Part shown: one piece after another, positions 62,137 through 64,000 of the stretch
Numbering within the stretch: position 1 is the first letter of the stretch
Layout of the letters: every line of letters starts with the position of its first letter
DNA from: an uncultured Flavobacteriaceae bacterium
GTDB taxonomy: Bacteria; Bacteroidota; Bacteroidia; Flavobacteriales; Flavobacteriaceae
NCBI GenBank assembly: GCA_947500445.1
Contig: CANMSB010000005.1
Location: 1 to 64,000, forward strand
DNA length: 64,000 bases
Reading direction: 5' to 3'
Translations under genes and position numbers: made by a program
The notes under the pieces: model-generated
What the model was told of the DNA's origin: nothing
Databases searched by the model: none
What the model saw: the letters and a program-made list of their open reading frames with translations, nothing else

Positions 62137-62550
62137 ATGGCCAAAAAAAAGCATATCGATTTCTTTGAGGAGATGGGTAAGTCCCTGGAGAAAACTCCGG
62201 GGAAAAATGAAGTGGTAAGCGTGGCTGCGGGCGATATGTTTAAGTTAAAGGAACCGGCCAACCGATACTACGAGTTCGTACATTACTCCCTCAATTTTAT
62301 GGGACATCGTTTGGAAATGCTACAGCAACTTTCAGCGATACGGAATGTCACGGTCAAGGTAACGAGCATCTTGCGCATGAAGGATGGCAATCACTTTTTG
62401 GTACTGATGAAGACCGATGGGAGCCCATTTTTCGAAGGTGTTTTGAAAGTGTTTGCAGAAAAGGAACAAAGCATAAAAAATCATGAAATAGTACCATTAA
62501 GTCTAGAAGAAAAAGCAGCGATTAATATTGAACTTTTAAACAACAAATAA
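62137..62550 (+). CDS. Small cytoplasmic protein, unknown family
   Basis: A 137-residue protein with no signal peptide and an N-terminal Lys-rich start (MAKKKHIDFFEEMGKSLEK). A mixed alpha/beta pattern follows (SVAAGDMFKLKEPANRYYEF, VHYSLNFMGHRLEMLQQLSA, VKVTSILRMKDGNHFLVLMK). I do not recognise it. It is the first gene of a two-gene operon with the triple-repeat secreted protein (2-bp spacing), under a TetR-operator-like box. Confidence 0.65.
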   Translation: MAKKKHIDFFEEMGKSLEKTPGKNEVVSVAAGDMFKLKEPANRYYEFVHYSLNFMGHRLEMLQQLSAIRNVTVKVTSILRMKDGNHFLVLMKTDGSPFFEGVLKVFAEKEQSIKNHEIVPLSLEEKAAINIELLNNK

Positions 62551-62552
62551 AG

Positions 62553-63017
62553 ATGACAACAACAAAAAATACATTCGTAAGTATCGTTTTAATGGGGACA
62601 CTGGCCCTTTTTCCCGATCCAACCTTGGGCAACGACAAAGAGGAGCGCAACGCGCAGGTCGAAAACAACGAAAGATCGGAACAAAATGTTTCCTTGGATT
62701 TTGATCACTACCTATACCTTCCCGAGGATTTCAATCCCTATTCGGGAATGCAGGTTATGGTCGATTCCATAAAAGTGATCGAAGTAGCGGAAGAAGTAGC
62801 TTTGGGTTTTGACCATTACCTGTACCTGCCCGAAAACTTCAACCCTTATTCGGGAACCATTTGGGATATGGAGCAGATGAAAACCGACCAGAACGAGATA
62901 AGCACCGACCTAGGATTTGACCATTACCTGTATTTGCCGGAAGGCTTTAATCCTTATCAAGGAATGGTATTTGATATCAGTGATATAGAGGTTAAGGAGT
63001 ATGAAGAAATGGAATAG
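62553..63017 (+). CDS. Secreted protein with three 36-residue-spaced DHYLYLPE repeats
   Basis: A 154-residue protein with a signal-peptide-like N-terminus (NTFVSIVLMGTLALF, cut near LGN) and an acidic mature part. Three near-identical 18-residue units start at residues 48, 84 and 120, exactly 36 apart: core FDHYLYLPE, then D/N/G, then FNPYxG. The spacers are unrelated in sequence. At DNA level the copies differ by many synonymous changes, so the protein motif is under selection and this is not a recent duplication. No family is recognised with confidence; similar LPE.FNPY motifs occur in uncharacterised flavobacterial proteins. Possible roles: surface or adhesion repeat, sensor, or peptide precursor. 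Confidence 0.7.
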   Translation: MTTTKNTFVSIVLMGTLALFPDPTLGNDKEERNAQVENNERSEQNVSLDFDHYLYLPEDFNPYSGMQVMVDSIKVIEVAEEVALGFDHYLYLPENFNPYSGTIWDMEQMKTDQNEISTDLGFDHYLYLPEGFNPYQGMVFDISDIEVKEYEEME

Positions 63018-63092
63018 TGTAGGTCGGCATTTAGGTGCTGTCCATTAATAAATTTCACCATTTCCAAGTTAAAAAGGTATTGGCTGTGCTAC

Positions 63093-63124
63093 GAACGTTC
63101 CCGATGTTATTTTTGGGAACGTTC
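63093..63124 (+). terminator. Hairpin downstream of the repeat-protein operon
   Basis: A perfect 10-bp stem (GAACGTTCCC / GGGAACGTTC) with a 12-base loop, followed by TTCCGTTT. It probably ends the 62137-63017 transcript. A degenerate REP-like copy lies just before it at about 63057-63080. Confidence 0.6.
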
Positions 63125-63306
63125 TTCCGTTTGTGGTATAACATTAGGGAAGTCTTGGGCCACGGCAGTTCACTGTATATGTTCCGAGGGAGAACTCAGG
63201 ATATTCAGGATACGTAAATAGGATTGGGACATCTATTTTTGTATTGTAGACCCATGAGGGCATAATCTGTAAGATTTGCGATGGTTTTCAGACTACTACA
63301 ACAGTA

Positions 63307-63332
63307 ATACCATTTCAAAGTTAAAATGGTAT
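63307..63332. repeat. REP-like hairpin ATACCATTT...AAATGGTAT
   Basis: Identical to 42933-42958 over all 26 bp (arms ATACCATTT / AAATGGTAT, loop CAAAGTTA). Confidence 0.85.
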
Positions 63333-63370
63333 AAGACAAAAAATAGGGTAAACTAATAGCTTTGATACAA

Positions 63371-63979
63371 ATGGAACATACAACCGAAGCGTTGATAAAG
63401 AAGGGTTTGATAACGGCCATGTCATATTCCGAATATCGCAATTTGGTCAGCACGTTGGCCCAAAACGGTAAAACGACGGGATCGGAGCAGAAAGAGGTCT
63501 TGGTCAACTATAAGATGTTGAACGATCGTCGGATGAGGCGATGGGACAAAACGCTCAAATTTGACACGGAAATAGAAGGAACAATAGCCTCGTTTAACAA
63601 GCAGGTGACTTGGTTGGTATTTACAGAAAGCTGGTGTGGCGATGCTTCGCCATCCTTGCCGGTGATGCATAAAATAGCGGAGTTGAACCCGAACATCACC
63701 TTCAAAATACTCCTCAGGGACGAACATCCGGAGCTGATGCAGCGTTTTTTGACCAATGGCGCGCTATCGATACCCAAACTGATCATGATCGATGATGTTT
63801 CGGGAGCGGTCGTCAATACCTGGGGTCCCCGTTCCAATGCGGCAACGGCACTTGTAGCGGCCTACAAAAAAGAACATGGAAAATTGACTCCCGAATTTAA
63901 GGAAGACCTACAGGGGTGGTATAATAAGGATAAGGGTAAAAACGTTCTGGACGACCTAACGCGCCTTTTGTTGGAATAG
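63371..63979 (+). CDS. Thioredoxin-family protein
   Basis: About 202 residues from MEHTTEALIKKGLITAMSYS, a cytoplasmic protein with a thioredoxin-like segment WLVFTESWCGDASPSLPVMH and a cis-Pro region (SIPKLIMIDD). The active site reads CGDA, so there is one Cys rather than CxxC and it cannot form an internal disulfide. Members of this flavobacterial group are annotated as thioredoxin family proteins without known partners. A TTG at 63362 is a weaker start. Confidence 0.8.
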   Translation: MEHTTEALIKKGLITAMSYSEYRNLVSTLAQNGKTTGSEQKEVLVNYKMLNDRRMRRWDKTLKFDTEIEGTIASFNKQVTWLVFTESWCGDASPSLPVMHKIAELNPNITFKILLRDEHPELMQRFLTNGALSIPKLIMIDDVSGAVVNTWGPRSNAATALVAAYKKEHGKLTPEFKEDLQGWYNKDKGKNVLDDLTRLLLE

Positions 63980-64000
63980 ATAGGTAATGGTCCCTTTTTG

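Larger units (their letters stand above)
63018..63370. other. Gene-free region with hairpins
   Basis: Contains a degenerate REP-like hairpin (63057-63080), the 10-bp-stem hairpin (63093-63124) and an intact REP-like hairpin (63307-63332). No gene is supported. Confidence 0.6.

Overview
The window looks like a chromosome segment of a marine-type Flavobacteriaceae bacterium (Bacteroidota). The evidence is TonB-dependent receptors with carboxypeptidase-regulatory N-termini, a FecR/ECF sigma pair, LytS/LytT regulators, DUF2807, DUF4199, DUF4301, DUF3127 and DUF6090 proteins, ribosomal protein L21 with a C-terminal extension, and Bacteroidetes -7 boxes of the TAnnTTTG type. I see no rRNA, tRNA or CRISPR array.

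Layout. 1-473: broken IS4-type transposase running off the left edge. 0.9-10.6 kb: carboxylate cluster on the minus strand (tartrate/malate dehydrogenase, haloacetate-dehalogenase-type hydrolase, DASS and AEC transporters, TonB receptor, FecR) with a divergent ECF sigma factor. 10.6-18.5 kb: lipoproteins, a DJ-1 protein, an EamA exporter, a DUF2807 protein, rplU-rpmA and a DUF4874/DUF4832 lipoprotein. 18.9-24 kb: TonB receptor divergent from a LytS/LytT pair, plus an orphan receiver. 24-28.2 kb: poorly known secreted proteins and an S41 peptidase. 28.4-33.6 kb: ahcY, a phosphopantetheinyl transferase, and a tight operon of thiamine-binding-like protein, PnuC, NadR-like kinase and DUF4301. 33.8-39.2 kb: two PepSY-like paralogues, an NtrC-type regulator and a convergent hybrid kinase. 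39.5-42.9 kb: TPP riboswitch, TonB receptor and a THI5/NMT1-like protein. 42.9-49.1 kb: a scarred region with RAYT and RhuM remnants, a Gfo/Idh/MocA gene with an in-frame stop, greA, a HIT protein and an AT-rich cassette-like gene. 49-55.6 kb: housekeeping and hypothetical genes, including aat and tag. 55.7-63.98 kb: TetR, ABC exporter, HlyD and TolC; YitT; a small two-gene operon encoding a secreted protein with three repeats spaced exactly 36 residues; a thioredoxin-like protein.

The most interesting part is the right end. A 19-bp operator-like sequence lies upstream of tetR and recurs, inverted with one mismatch, upstream of the two-gene operon 62137-63017. This suggests that one TetR regulator controls both the export machine and a secreted repeat protein. 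The exporter's nucleotide-binding domain keeps Walker A but has lost recognisable signature, Walker B and H-loop residues.

A second theme is dispersed intergenic DNA. There are at least four repeat families: a 96-bp near-identical leader in front of two unrelated genes; a roughly 170-230-bp repeat in front of two other genes; a MITE-like element with a 19-bp terminal inverted repeat, whose second copy supplies the start codon of an EamA gene; and REP-like ATACCA...TGGTAT hairpins, some close to a RAYT transposase remnant.
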